Source of the DNA: Gymnogyps californianus
Lineage: Eukaryota; Chordata; Aves; Accipitriformes; Cathartidae
DNA: 64,000 nucleotides
Direction: 5' to 3'
Assembly: GCF_018139145.2 (NCBI RefSeq)
Contig: NC_059487.1
Span: forward strand, 8,267,792-8,331,791
The notes beneath the pieces are model-generated. The model saw nothing but the letters and a program-made list of their open reading frames with translations. It made no database searches and was not told the origin of the DNA. Of this stretch, positions 45,242 to 57,953 are shown piece by piece. A program made the translations under genes and the position numbers. The stretch's first letter is position 1. Each line of letters starts with the position of its first letter.

Positions 45242-47564
45242 GCGCTGGGCACGGCCCCCGGGCTGGGGAGGCTGAGGGACGCCGTCCCCAGAGCCGGGAC
45301 CGCTCTTGTGCTGCAGGGCTGGCACGGCCAGCTCAGCCCGGGCACCCGCCTTCCCCTGCCCTCTGCTCCCCAGCAGGCACTCAGCCCAGGCACCCTCCTC
45401 CCCAGCCGCACATCCCCTCTAACTGGCCTCGGAGCCATTTTCATAGCAAGAGAAACTGAGGCACGGAGAGTGTAGTTTAAAGCAGCACCCCGTGGCCTCA
45501 GCATCCCCAGGCTCACTTTTCCCTCCGCTTGGCCACCTCCTCTCATCCCCCCTCAAGGGAGGCAGGCTGGTAATTCACTCACCTCTCCCTGAAGATCTGG
45601 CTGGCCACCCGACACAACCCCATGCTGCGCCGTGAGGTGCTCCAAGGACATGCTTAGAGTGACAGAGGAGACGAGGAGGTGGGGATCGCTGTGCTGAGCC
45701 TGTTGCCAATTGGAGCTGGGTTTTGTTTTCCACCCAAATCATTTGACCTGTCTCTGCTTGGCAAAACACGAGTCACGACCATCACTTAACTATGCGGTTT
45801 TTTTAATTCTCTCCACACCAAGAGCTTTCCCTTGGTTGCCAGTTAGAAATGGGAACAATATCAAAAATCCTACTGCTCATTTTTAGAGCTCCAAATATTG
45901 TCAGGACTGCCAGTCAGCTTGGATTCAGGTGCTTAAATTTGCTTCAGAAAGGAACCCCGAAGCTGGAGAAATGGGCAGCAATAGCACAGCAATAGCCTTA
46001 TGTACTCTATGTGCTTTGGAAAGAGCCTTCATGAGAAACATTTATGGACTAAACAGCTATGTAAATAGATACATACTGAGATTATTATAAACTGAAAGTT
46101 AGTTGTTGTTTGTGTTCCAGAAACACAAAGGCCTCAGCCAAGTTTGAGACCCCGTTGTGCAGTCCCCTCCACATGGCCAGAGTTAACCCAAAGAGCCCGA
46201 CATCCATCAGGGAACGTGCCCCATTTTCTCCCTTTCACCTGGGATGGACCTGAGGCACAACATTCAGTGACACGCCACAGGACACAGAGAGTCTTTGGCA
46301 GAGTCACAAGCTCAAATAGGAGCAGCAGCACTTTCCACTCCACACCGCACTGTACACAGGGACTGCAAATAGTTACTAAACTTTGTGGGCATGTTTGCAC
46401 AATTGCATTATTTTTTTTAGCATAGTTTCCTTGGGAAACAGACCTCCATCTCAGTCTGTCTTTCCTCAGCAACACCACTCCTCCCCAATAGCACTTCATT
46501 CATCAGCCATTCTCATCCAGATTTGGAAGAGGGACTGAAGTCTTTGAGATAATTTAGTTCCCACTTGGTTTGTGCAGTGGGGAAAGACCCAAAGGAGCTG
46601 GCTGAGAAGGTGAGAAAGCTCAGTAGAGATGCCAAGGGGCAGGCAGCTGATCAAGCAGCACCCACAGAGCCCCGCTTGCTGCCTCCCTTCTTGTCTGCAA
46701 GAGATTTCTCAAGAGAGTTGGAGGAGCCAGGGTTACAGAGGTGACAAGACAGAAAACCAAACCTGCAGGAAACTAGACTTCATAAGGTCGGCTGTTCATG
46801 GAAAAAGCTTTTTTTCTTAAAGCCTAAGCGTACGGTGAGCTGTGCTTAAACCCAGACCTACTACACTCTTTCAACATTGCTTTTTTATGGCAATGGTCGA
46901 GGCACAGAGCGAGTCTTTAAAGGAGTGCTTCTGATCTGGGATTTAACCAACAGGTTGATTTCTAGAAATCAAAACTGACCTGAAGCATAATTCTTTGCTG
47001 TGAATCCTAGAGATTTTGGTATAGCCTTTGTTATCAACCTCAAGCATCTAATTTTGTTTTCTAAGCTCTCCCTTTTTCTTCCTTCTCCCAATCCATTGGA
47101 GCCCATTTGCACCAGCTGAGGTGGCTTTGTACGGCAGATTCTGTTTGTCTAAGGTCTCGGTTCCAGCTGTGCCTCCAAAAGAGACCAGGGTTTAACTCTC
47201 TAAATGCCTGTGTAATCCTGTTCTCCTGTCAAGAACAGCTTCCCTGTTGGAAGATACTTTCTCCAGATGTTTTGTAAGTCTGTACTAATCAAATCAAACA
47301 AGCCTTTTCATGTAATTAAACATATAGGGTTTTAAGCATACAAATGCAGAATTTGCAGCATAATTGCAGAAAACTGAGGGGAATGGCAGTGAGCACAGGG
47401 ACACGGGAACTCCCCTGCTCACCGGTGAGCCAGGAGGACATTGCAGCAGCTGGTAGGACCTCCGCTTTACCAACGTCAGCCTCCAGACCTAGGAGCAAGC
47501 ATTCCAGACTCCACCTTTGAAATGAAGCTTATGGGCTCTTTTTCTTACAAAGAACTTGAAAATG

Positions 47565-47585
47565 AAAACAAACAAACAAACAAAA
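47565..47585. repeat. (AAAC)n microsatellite
   Basis: About five AAAC units. Confidence 0.8.
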
Positions 47586-50500
47586 TCCAATTACTGTGGC
47601 TCTTCAAAATGGGTATCTGGGTTCTCCTTCAGCCAAGGGAAGCTGGTAGGGGAAGAAAATGCACATGCACATGTGTGTGTGCACACGCTACATCTTCCTG
47701 TCCAGAGGAACCCAGTAAGTCATGTTATAGCCCAAGAACAACATGGCTCATCTCCTAAAGCTTTCAACCAGCTCTACACACAGTGAAAAAATCTACAAAA
47801 GTTACCTTGTTTTGCAGCTGCGCCAATGAAATGCTATATTCACTGCTGCTTGCTCAGGCCTTTCAGGGCAGGTCGCTGCTTCCTCAGCACGCTGCTCTCC
47901 CCCCGCGGGGCCGGCTCTCCTGCTCCCCAGCTGGCCCGGCGAGGACGCGGGTATCACTTTTGCACCAGGTGAAGAAGGGACAGTGTAGCTCAGCTGCTAC
48001 CTATCAGAGGAGCTTTGCAGCGCTGTGTCCTTGCCCAGCCTCAGCTTAGCATTTCTGCCATCCAGATGGTGGGAAGTAACCTGAAACTCATATCCCTTTG
48101 CCTTTTAGAAACTACCAGCTCGCCACCAGATACGGGACCCTTTCCTGGGAGTACCCCATTAAAATGCTGGCAGCACAGCTCTGATAGTGTTGGAGATAAG
48201 GAGGAGATGAGACTTTGAGAACCACTAGTCTGGCTGCGTTTGGACTTCCTTCCCTGTGGTTCTGCCCCTGTGCTGGAAGACACTGACTGCAAGAATTTGT
48301 AAGCGTACCAGTGCATTCAGTCATTTAAACTACATAACTGTGCACCTAATTTGCATGTGCAAATACTACAACCTTTTCCATGCAAACTGGGCATTTTGAC
48401 ACACAAGCATTCATTATGGAGTGTGCTTACAGTTAATTTACTTGTGTAATAACTGTACATGGAAAATAGACACACAGCCATGCCTCTCTTCTTCACACCA
48501 ACCCTGACGCAGAATACTGCCCCAGCGGCAATCTCTGGCTGGGAACTCTCATCCTTACTGCAGTACGTGCTTTGCGATAGGGAGCAGGGAAAGCTGTTTT
48601 TAAGAGGCCAAGGACAAGAGGATACACAGCCGTGGGCAGTGCTGCCAGGTGCTCAGTTCTCTGTATGTTTCTTCCATCTCTGGCCATTTTTTTGCACTGA
48701 TGGTGAAATGAAAAAGCATTCCTTGGGGTACCAAAGGGACATGGCAGAGCATCTGTTTTCTGAGACAAAGGAGGAGGGATGCTGCTGCCCAGCACAAGAT
48801 AGCAAGCCAGCTGATCAGATCTGTAAGGAAGTAACTTAGATAAAGATAAGACAAACATACATCAACTGAGGATAGGGAATATCCTGGGAAAACAGTGGAA
48901 GTTTCCCAATACCAGGAGACTAAAATGATTCAAAGCAGAAAACAAAGAAGAAAGAAACAGATTGGTGTGGTGGAGAGTTAATTCCCATGCTCGCTCTGCT
49001 GTGGAACAGGTGTCTGAGAGACCATCCAGCTACAGCATCATTAGAAGAAAATTTCAGCATAATATATAAGATATTCTAATTGCTACATCTAATTATGAGG
49101 AAGAGTAAATCACCATGAAAAAATTATCTGTCAAACAGAGTATAAACACGTAATTGACAGTCAAACTGAGAGCTGTCATCCATCTTCAGAGGCTGCTGCT
49201 GTGTATAAAAAGATACTACTTGTACCTGTGAAGTAGAAGAGTGCTTCTGGAGTTATTGTAAAGTCCTATTAATCTGATAAATCTTTAAATATTTACATAA
49301 ACTTGATCCAAAAATGAAAGCTTTGTCAAGTATATTTTCTCAAACTGAAGACCAGTGAGACTCTGCATTATCAAACTGGATTTTGCTAAGGCAGTTGGAC
49401 AGATGTTTATAACAGTGCTTTGTGAAACATCTGGTACTAATCTAAGTAAAGAATTTTTAATTAGTCATTAATTTCCTCAATAACACAAAAGTCTAGACCA
49501 CCTGCCATGACCACAGACAGGTCTAACTAAACCAGGGTCCTTAAGGCAGCAGCATGAACTGTGCACCTTGCCCCTAAAGCTCAGATTTTTATGCCCTTAT
49601 TCATATCTTGCTCTTCCTCCATCAAAGGCCATGTAAACAAAGTAAAACGGAGTCACTGTCATGCAGGGATGATGCCTTCAACTAGACCTGAATTACATCC
49701 CCACCAAGTGCCCCTAGGGCCTCACCCTCACCGTTTTCAGTGAGCAACTCATAACAATTCTCCAACCTCAGCCCGGAATTCAGCCCAGGCTCAGGAGGCC
49801 CCGGCCAGCTCCTTGGGTCAATACTGCTGGTGAGCATGAACATCTGCTGTTCAGCGGCCAAACCAGCCTGTGTCCTACGGCAGGATGGTTGTGTTGGCAC
49901 TGGTGACAGGTTTGAGAGTGAGCTGTAGCCAGACAGGCTCCTTTATGGGCTGTGCTGCTCGGAGAGTGACTCAAGCAGCCCTTCCAGTCTGTGATGGTTG
50001 CTTTAATGACCAAAGCTGAAATTTTGGCTTCTGCCTTTTGAACAGAAAGCTCTGTGGATGTGCTACATGCATCCACAAGCTGCTTCAGCTATATAAAAGT
50101 GCTATTAGGCTTTTCCTTGTTACCAATCCATTGCCGAGGCAGCAAGTGCCAGTTTTATCGCACAGACCTCCTACGTTCCCAAACTGTTATTGGTCCTTTT
50201 GATGTATTTATCTATTTTGTTTTTAAGAAGTGAAGGGCTGATGGAGTTCAGATTTCCATTTAGGATTTTTACAGCACTACAGCTGGGAGGTCATTTGTGA
50301 ATTTATTGGATTTTAGTGCTTCGGTGGTACAAATGTTTTATCTTAAAATTAGATGAGGTTATCTAGTATCCTCTGTGAGCACTTCCGTCATTGATAAAAG
50401 CACTGATGGACTAAGAGGCAGGACGGATTCTACTTCGTTGCAATCAGTCATGAGACTGAGACTATCCTGAAATCCATGGACTTCCAGGGTCTGAGGAATT

Positions 50501-53500
50501 TTGTAAGTGGCCTGATTAGTAATGGCATTTAATTCATCCTTAATGATCTCCTTGGCTCGAGTTGAGTCTTGAATCCCAATTTTCTGCCCTCAGTCTTAAG
50601 CCGTGGTGTTTCTCTTTCTTTTTATGAAAACAGACATGGTTACACCCATTTTAAAGGTCTCTGGCAATGGCAGTACTGAATACAGTATCAACACAGGTAA
50701 TTATTCAGGCAAAACGTCCAAGAAACCTGTGTTGTTGGCAGATAATGTTCCTTACAGATAGCTATTCCTACTTACATGAGTGACCTTTACAGGCAATGAA
50801 AGGTGCAGCCTACACCTTGAACTTAAACCCATACCACTCTTCTAATCACACATTGCAGTTTTAAAAAGGGACAGGCATTTCTATTAGAAAACTGTAAGGA
50901 GACAACACTTATTTAAATATAGCACTTAATAACATCCAGGAATGTTAGAAACTCAGGTATTGAGCAGCACATGAAAATATCATTCCCCTTCAGCATAAAA
51001 TTCTTGAGTTTGAACATTAATATCATTTTAACACACTGAACGTTGATGTCAGGAGAACTGTGCATATGCATCACTTGCACGTACCATGGCAGCAGTGGCA
51101 CATCTAAATGTCCAGTGAAACATTTCATTTCCATTCCAATGACTTCTAGGAGCAAAGTCTTACAGAAACCTCTCAAATGAGAAGACCCTCAGCGCAAAGC
51201 CAAGAAAGAGGAAATCCTACCACACTTGAACCATTTCTTTGCCAAGTCAGTTGTTTCAGCTAAAAGAAGGTTTATAACAAAACATGAGGCTCGGACTGGA
51301 GCGGCTGACGTCCAGGAGTATGCTGCTTCCTGCAGTCTCTGCTGCAGCGACATTCGTGTCCAGCAGAGGAACAGAGCAGACGGTCATGGATGGGATTGCC
51401 TTAAATTACTACAACTAGATTTTCCAGAGCTTTCAATTGATGCCCTTGGTAACTCAGACCAGCCCTCAGGCTGGCACACAGAGATGTTAACTGGACCATG
51501 CCCAGTGACCCTGTGCTGGCAGCAATAGATTTGCTTCCAGCAGTAGGACTCTCAGTTTCCTTGGTCACCTCTAGTTGCCTCAGTTTCCCTCTCAGAAAGC
51601 AGATTGCAGGCATGTTGTGAGGCATAACTTAAATTTGCAAAATGTGTTGACATCACTAGCTAGAGATCTGTTCTGAATGTTTATTTATCATAGCCTAAAC
51701 AGAAAATCAGTCAGCAACACGCAAATTAAAATCGAACCATTAGAGGAGCCTGCAAGAGAAACGATGTTTAGCTTTTTCATTAAGTAGTAGTGACAGATAC
51801 AGATTGGGAACATGTTCCATAGCATGAACATGAAGCCCAGCTGCAGCCTGAGGCATAGCGAAGCCTGGAAGAACCACAGTCGTTTGTACGCAAATGACAG
51901 AGTTGTCCACAGAAACATGAATCAATGACAGTACATGTGTGCAGAGATTTGGAAGCACATTGCTCAGTCTCCTACAAAGAGGATGGGAATATCTTTCTCT
52001 CTTGTACACCTAGTTTGTTCCTGCCGAATAAAGCAGCATGTACTGCAAATTGCTCTCATCAATAATCGAGTCGGGAGAGGCAAAAATAAAGTGACAGGGA
52101 GCAGGTATCCAGGGCCTAAGTGGCAAAACAGCTCTAAGGACACTGTGCTCAAAAAACATGGTATCAAAACTATTCATGAGAGAGAGAGGCTGAATAATCA
52201 CTTTGTGTTGGTCAGGGAAGATGGAGACTCTGGGGGTGGCCTTGCCCTTCACGGTGTTTCAGACATGAGTCCTTTCCATCATCTCCCAAGCAGGTGAGTA
52301 GCAGGGTAATGGGATGGAAAGGAGGAATTAGAGCTGTTATGCCCCACAGTCGCTCACCTGTGAAGCGGGAGGCTCGGGGAGACAGCACGAGGAGGCAGAG
52401 CGAACATGTGCAGGAGCAGGCAGTCCAGGCAGGCCACTACAGTACGTCAGCAGGAGATGGAAATTCAAACTCCTCTGCGAAAGGGGACACAGTCACAAAT
52501 CTGAGAGCGACTAGAAATAGCACAGCCCCGTGAAAGGGTCTCACCGCCAGGACAGGGGTGGTCACGAGGAATACAAGTCAGCCAGCTGCGCTGCGCTGCC
52601 CAAGCCAAATGCTGCTGTCTCCTGCATTGTCAGGGAGCTGAAAGGAGCCTCGTCCTTCAGTAGAATGAAAAATTAGTCCAGAGATGTATTCATGGGACAA
52701 GGGAGCACAGAGACAATTGGGAGGAAACTATCTCAATACTCACTTAGATTAATGACTCGGAGAACTGTCCAAACAGCTGTGTCCGATACCGAGGATATCT
52801 GCAGGCAGCAAAAGACTCAGTACCAGATACAAACACTATCTCCACCATGCAGGCCAGTGCTAGCAGCTGGAGGGAGTTCCCTAAGAGACAGCTCTATTTT
52901 GAGCGTGAGGGGCAGCAACCAAACGGCCGTGGGTGGGGTAGGAAGGTCTTGATGTGCAGATGGGCACGCTTACCCACTTTGCCAGTCACGTATAAAGCAC
53001 AATGCTGCGCAGTACCAGAACCAAAGGGTGAATCTTGCATGACATCCTTGCTAGGGATTCACTTCTGCCCTTGTTTGATGTTCTCTGTACACGGCCATCA
53101 GCACAACTGCAGCCCAAATCTGTTTGAGCTAATGGAGAAGCTTCAGGTGGGAGCTGAAGGAAACAGTAACCCTTAGGAGGACTTGTTCTTTTGTCAGCAC
53201 TTTGTATGAGCAAAAAAGGCCATGTGAGACTAAATAAGCCATTCTAAACAATTATTTACCTACTCACATACTGTTCCTGTGGTGCAACCAAAGTAAATGC
53301 CTGTACTGATCAAACACAAAGAAAATGTGGCTGGCAGCGGGCTAATGACCTACCCACTGCGAGACAGCCGGCTTAGACCTTTGAAAGTCCCTGCTCCTAG
53401 ATGCCTCTTCCAGTCTCTAGACAAATTGCATCCTTAAAACATCCTGTCTCAAAGGACAGTAAAAAGTTATTTATTTTTCAAGGCACAGAAGTCCACAGAG

Positions 53501-54619
53501 ATCAGATGGTGGGCAACGCTGCCCACCAGCGAAACCCAAACTCCCAGACAAAGCCAAGGTGGAGCCTTCATTTCTGAAGCTATACAAGCACAGAAAACGT
53601 TGTCTTGACATTGATTTCCCTCATAATTCTCAGAGTTAGAGGTTGCACTCCATCAAGTTCCTGCTAACATTTGTCACCTCCACAGAACTATTGGATAAAC
53701 CCTTTTTCCAGCATTCCTCAGCCTGTGTTGGGAGCTCGTTTTCCCGAACAAAGACATTTCTCCCAGCCGCCTTCTTCCAGCCTTTGTATTGTCCTGCCCA
53801 TTGCAAGGCAAGCTACAGACCTCGCTACACACATCCGCAGGAACCGCCCCAAGCTCTGCCACTGAACTGTTCTGTAACTTCAGCAAGTGACTGAAACTCT
53901 GCCTTGTTACCTCCATCATGCAACACTGACAATGCACCTTTTGCAGCTCTTGGGGTGATACGAAGCTTTGGTGGCCATAATTGAGATGAAGAGTTAGGTC
54001 AGTACAAATCCTAACTCGTGCTTCCTTACATTAGAGATAAAACCTTTCACTGACAGAGCTGGTATTTAACTCCTTGTGAAAACCCTACTAGTAAACCCAC
54101 TTACCGGTAAGCACTCAACAGGATGGATAACACTGATACGACTTGCCTGCAGTCCATGACGGGCCCAGGAATATGAAACTCCAAAGCTACTGGCACAGTG
54201 ATGTTTTAGTCAGGTCTGCCACAGGAAATTTTAAAGGAATATTGGCAGCTGCCAGGCAAAATCCATTCAGGACAATCAACAAAAAGATTCTGAAAGAAAT
54301 TTACAGTCTTCAGTAAGCGATAGACCAGTAGCTCACAGAATTAAAGTATATTATAAGGAAAGGTCTATAAAAATAAGCAGTGATGAGTTAAGAGGATCAT
54401 TTGTGAAGAAATAGAGCCCATGAAGGACAACTTGGGGATTATTTCAGCTAAAACCAGGGATCTACAAGTAGATTAATTTTAAATACAATGGAAAACACAG
54501 AACCAATCCACTAAATAGAAAGTGTGGAACTGAAGAGAGGGCTTTGGATTCTGCTTAAGGGCTGTTTTATGCCCCTTACAGAGAGGCTCACAAGGACTAA
54601 ACACAGCAGAAACTTTGCA

Positions 54620-54720
54620 AGTCACTTCCCAGCTCCACTGCCGTGCATGAGCAGGGCGTCTTAGTGAAGCATTATCATCCCCACTTGGCAGAAAATTTGT
54701 GAAGACCAGTTGAGAGGTCT
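54620..54720. mobile_element. Possible MIR-like SINE fragment
   Basis: 'gaagcattatcatccccact' followed by 'tggcagaaaatttgtgaaga' resembles the end region of MIR-type SINEs. It is weak and diverged. Confidence 0.35.
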
Positions 54721-55214
54721 CCAAGCCAGCCAGCTGCAGCTAAAGTGTTGCATACTAACACTCTTGGCTTCCACTCAGACCACAAGAGCATTTAATTTCA
54801 GAGAGCAAACGGAGAGCAGAGAATAAAAGCACTGATTTCAATTGCGTTCATAAAGCAGACAGTGTCCTAAGCTTTAGAAAAGACAGAGCTACAACATAAT
54901 CAACGAGGTCAAAGATATTTCCCTGAAAGCATGCTCCTAACATTTGACCTCAATAACAGCAGACTGAAAGATAAGTTCTCTTTCAAGATAGGCTTGGTCA
55001 GATTCATAAAGACAAAGAAAATCATCATAATAGGCACAGAAGAAAATTCTGAAGCAAAATTGCCTGAACGTAGAGTGAGGTTCTCTGTAAAGCCTCATGC
55101 CCTCTCTCAGTACCCCACAATTATATGGCTAGAGAGGGCATGTACCAAAACAGTCACAGTACATCATACTAATGAAATTAATCTGGAAAGCATTACTTCC
55201 AGTTCCGTTGCTCT

Positions 55215-55335
55215 TCCTTTTGGTGAATCATGTCATCTCACTGGGCCTGTTTCCCCACCTGCAAACAGCATTAATAGTATTTATTTCACACATAGTGTGG
55301 TATGAGATTCTGCTTATTACCTGTCTGGGCATGGC
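55215..55335 (+). mobile_element. Possible MIR-like SINE fragment
   Basis: 'gtcatctcactgggcctgtt', 'tccccacctgcaaacagcat' and 'taatagtatttatttcacac' resemble the MIR segment 'ctgggcctcagtttcctcat' followed by 'aataatagtacctacctca'. An ancient amniote repeat, diverged. Confidence 0.5.
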
Positions 55336-55384
55336 TCCGAAATCTGCACGCCATGAGTTTTTCAGCATGCCAGTCACGTTTTCT

Positions 55385-55770
55385 CCTTTGGTATCTCCCA
55401 GGCACATTTTGTACCTACTAATCCTACCCATCAGTCTGTTGTGCCTCGCTGTGTCAAGTGTCGTACAGATGTCTGTGTCCATCGCTTCCTGTGTGCAACT
55501 CTGCTCACTGCATCATCACCTTAAAAGGAGGGGGGAGAAACCCCACTACATTTGTCTGACAAGATTTAGCCACACTGGCTGATTTTCATCAACTCATACT
55601 TCTCCCACTGCTTTGTGTTCTCATCTCATTTTATCATCACTAGATTCTTACCTAGCCTGACTGAGGTCAGACTCCCTGGCCTACAATTTCCTGAGTACGC
55701 CTGTGCTGAAGGGGCAGCTCAGCATCTTTGCAAGTGGGTTTGGGACGGATTTGAAGGGTAACATTTTGTG
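55385..55770 (-). mobile_element. Old CR1/L3-like LINE fragment, antisense
   Basis: 'tttgtctgacaagatttagc', 'cacactggctgattttcatc' and 'gaggtcagactccctggcct' with 'acaatttcctgag' follow, block by block, the complement of an ancient CR1/L3-type element widespread in amniotes. Order and spacing agree; the ends are approximate. Confidence 0.55.
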
Positions 55771-57058
55771 AGAAACAACACTAGGTGATGGCATTCATTT
55801 AAGACAGAACTATGCTACAAGCTACATATGCTGTTGCCCAACTTCCTACCATCTGTACACCAAACTTTCAGCTTTATGTTAAATAGACATTAATCCCATG
55901 CTTGTATACTTAGATGGAGGCATGAGATAACACATATGTTGCTCTTGAGATGCACTTCCCCCCTCACAATTTGTGCTTGTGACTGTAATGGAAATATATA
56001 TTAAAATATATGTTTCTGTTCTTGTATTTGGCTTTTCAATGCCACCCACAATTCCCAGTGCCTGCATATTCTGGCTTCTCACATCCCACTTGTCCGCTTT
56101 GCTTTGAATGCTGCCTGCCACTTAAAGTCCAGCTGGCCAGAGTTTAACCCTTAACTTTCAAGATCCTCTCCCAGGCTTTCTCTAAATCAGCCCCGTTCAG
56201 CTCCACAGCCCCAACAGGATACTGCAAAGCATCCCGGGAGCACTCTGGGCGCTGGATCCCACCCGATGCCAGCACCGCCAGGAGGAAACAGCCAGCACAG
56301 TAACCAGGGTGCTCCCTCTCCACCTTCCCCTGCCATGAAGAGCTCATCTCACCCCTTGCCATAGTTTCTCAGCAGTCAAACTTTAGTGAAGAGACTGAAG
56401 CAGAGGGGAGCAGGGCAAACATCTGTGGAGCAACAAGCTGAAGGTCCTGGAGCAGGCTCTGATGCTGGGAGTCAAGGGTCAGCACATGCCTTGGGGTTAC
56501 TTTCCCAGGATCAGACCAAAGCCTGGAAAGTAAACAGTATAAAACCCAAATATAAGTAGGTAGCACTCAGACCAGCTAAGAACCATCCGCAGAGACTGTA
56601 GTTATCCCAGTCACAGCGGGGGATACCTGACAGTTGCCTTTAAACATCAGTACAGAGAAAACTCTTCCAGCTCGTGGCTATTTCACAGCAACGACAAGGG
56701 CTGAGCTGTGGGGATGGTGCAAAGGGTCTATGTGTTTCATGAAGTTATCTCAAAGGGAACAGATGTGCCGAGATCAAAGAGCACCTACTAGCTCAGCCAT
56801 TCCTTGTGCCCTTCAACTGTGGTGTCTCCTTTATGCCACATACCTGCCTGCTTTTCCCAACAAAACTGAAAAGACTGGCACGCTTTTAGGCTCCTTTGAT
56901 ACATTGAACGCATTAGGCCTATAAGCCTCATTTTCTGCAAAATCTCTGCAAGTGTGCAGACAGATCCATTAACATTCACCATGTCTCACATTTGCATTGC
57001 AAAGCGGAACTGGTGCACCCAGCACTGGTAGACCAGCGCATGCCTCATAGCCTTCAAA

Positions 57059-57079
57059 ACACACACACACACACACACA
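57059..57079. repeat. (AC)n microsatellite
   Basis: About ten AC dinucleotides. Confidence 0.9.
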
Positions 57080-57369
57080 GAGGAGCAGAATCCTACTGGC
57101 AGTAAGGTGCATTGGTGCCAAGAATTTGGTTTTGGTCCAAGAACGGAAAAATTTAGTATTTTAAAATCCTCTTAGGTGTGTCACTTCACTAAACTATTCT
57201 GCAAGGCTCTGTGTTTCATTAACAACTCCAAAGTCTGATTTTCTCAATACTTTTAGCTCTTCCAGAGGTCACCAAGGGAGCATGGATCTCAGTTGCACAA
57301 GGATGCTGTACATTATCCTTCAGTTTGCAAACGCCACATGGCCATATGACATATCAAGTACATCCCAAC

Positions 57370-57953
57370 TGTCCTGGTTTTGGCTGGGATAGAGTTAATT
57401 TTCTTCTTAGTAGCTGGTACAGCGTGTTTTGGATTTAGTGTGAGAATAACGTTGATAACACACTGCTGTTTTTGTTGTTGCTAAGTAGCGCTTATCCTAA
57501 GTTAAGGATTTTTCAGTTTCCCATGCTCTGCCAGCAAGCAGGAGCACAAGAAGCTGGGAGGGAGCATGGCCAGGGCAGCTGACCCAAACTAGCCCAAGGG
57601 ATATTCCATACCATAGAACATCATGCTCAGCATATAAAGCTGGGGGAAGAAGGAGGAAGGGGGGGGCACATTCGGAGTGATGGCGTTTGTCTTCCCAAGT
57701 AACCATTACGTGTGACAGAGCCCTGCTTTCCTGGAGATGGCCGAACACCTGCCTGCCCATGGGAAGTAGTGAATTAATTCCTTAGTTTGCTTTGCTTGTG
57801 TGCACAGCTTTTGCTTTACCTATTAAACTGTCTTTATCTCAACCCACGAGTTTTCTCACTTTTACTCTTCCGATTCTCTCCCCCATCCCAACCGGGGGGA
57901 GTGAGCAAGCGGCTGTGTGGTGCTTAGCTGCCGGCTGGGGTTAAACCACAACA
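57370..57953 (+). mobile_element. Solo LTR of an avian endogenous retrovirus
   Basis: 584 bp with TGT...ACA ends and a perfect 5-bp target-site duplication CCAAC (57,365-57,369 and 57,954-57,958). Inside are a TATA box TATAAA at 57,633 and a poly(A) signal ATTAAA at 57,822. The text (start TGTCCTGGTTTTGGCTGGGA, end region GGCTGGGGTTAAACCACAAC) is one I recognise from LTRs common in neoavian genomes. No gag, pol or env sequence is next to it, so it is a recombined solo LTR. The intact duplication indicates a fairly recent insertion. Confidence 0.92.

Larger units (their letters stand above)
44500..45580. promoter_or_regulatory. CpG island
   Basis: About 1 kb of dense CpG, highest at 44,690-45,290, in a surrounding region of moderate GC. 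On the minus strand GGGGAAG|GTAAGG at 44,879/44,878 is a strong splice donor, suggesting a first exon ending there with the promoter to its right. The target gene is unknown. OPN5L1, whose ATG sits behind an acceptor-like sequence 8.3 kb away, is one candidate. No recognisable protein is encoded. Confidence 0.7.
45580..57369. other. Non-coding region, no supported gene
   Basis: About 11.8 kb with no exon I can recognise on either strand. It holds simple repeats (47,565; 57,059) and old MIR- and CR1-like fragments near 54.6 and 55.2-55.8 kb. No SPATA2 coding sequence, the expected mammalian neighbour, was found. Confidence 0.6.

Noticed and set aside
44549..45546. Long minus-strand open frames (258 and 223 codons) in the CpG island
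   Set aside because: Composition is Gly/Ala/Arg/Pro from CpG-rich sequence and the minisatellite. The repeat unit gives GRAEPGAG-like strings. No homology seen.
50480..50710. Possible further ancient CR1/MIR fragment
   Set aside because: Only vague similarity of phrases; no consistent block order, so not listed as a feature.
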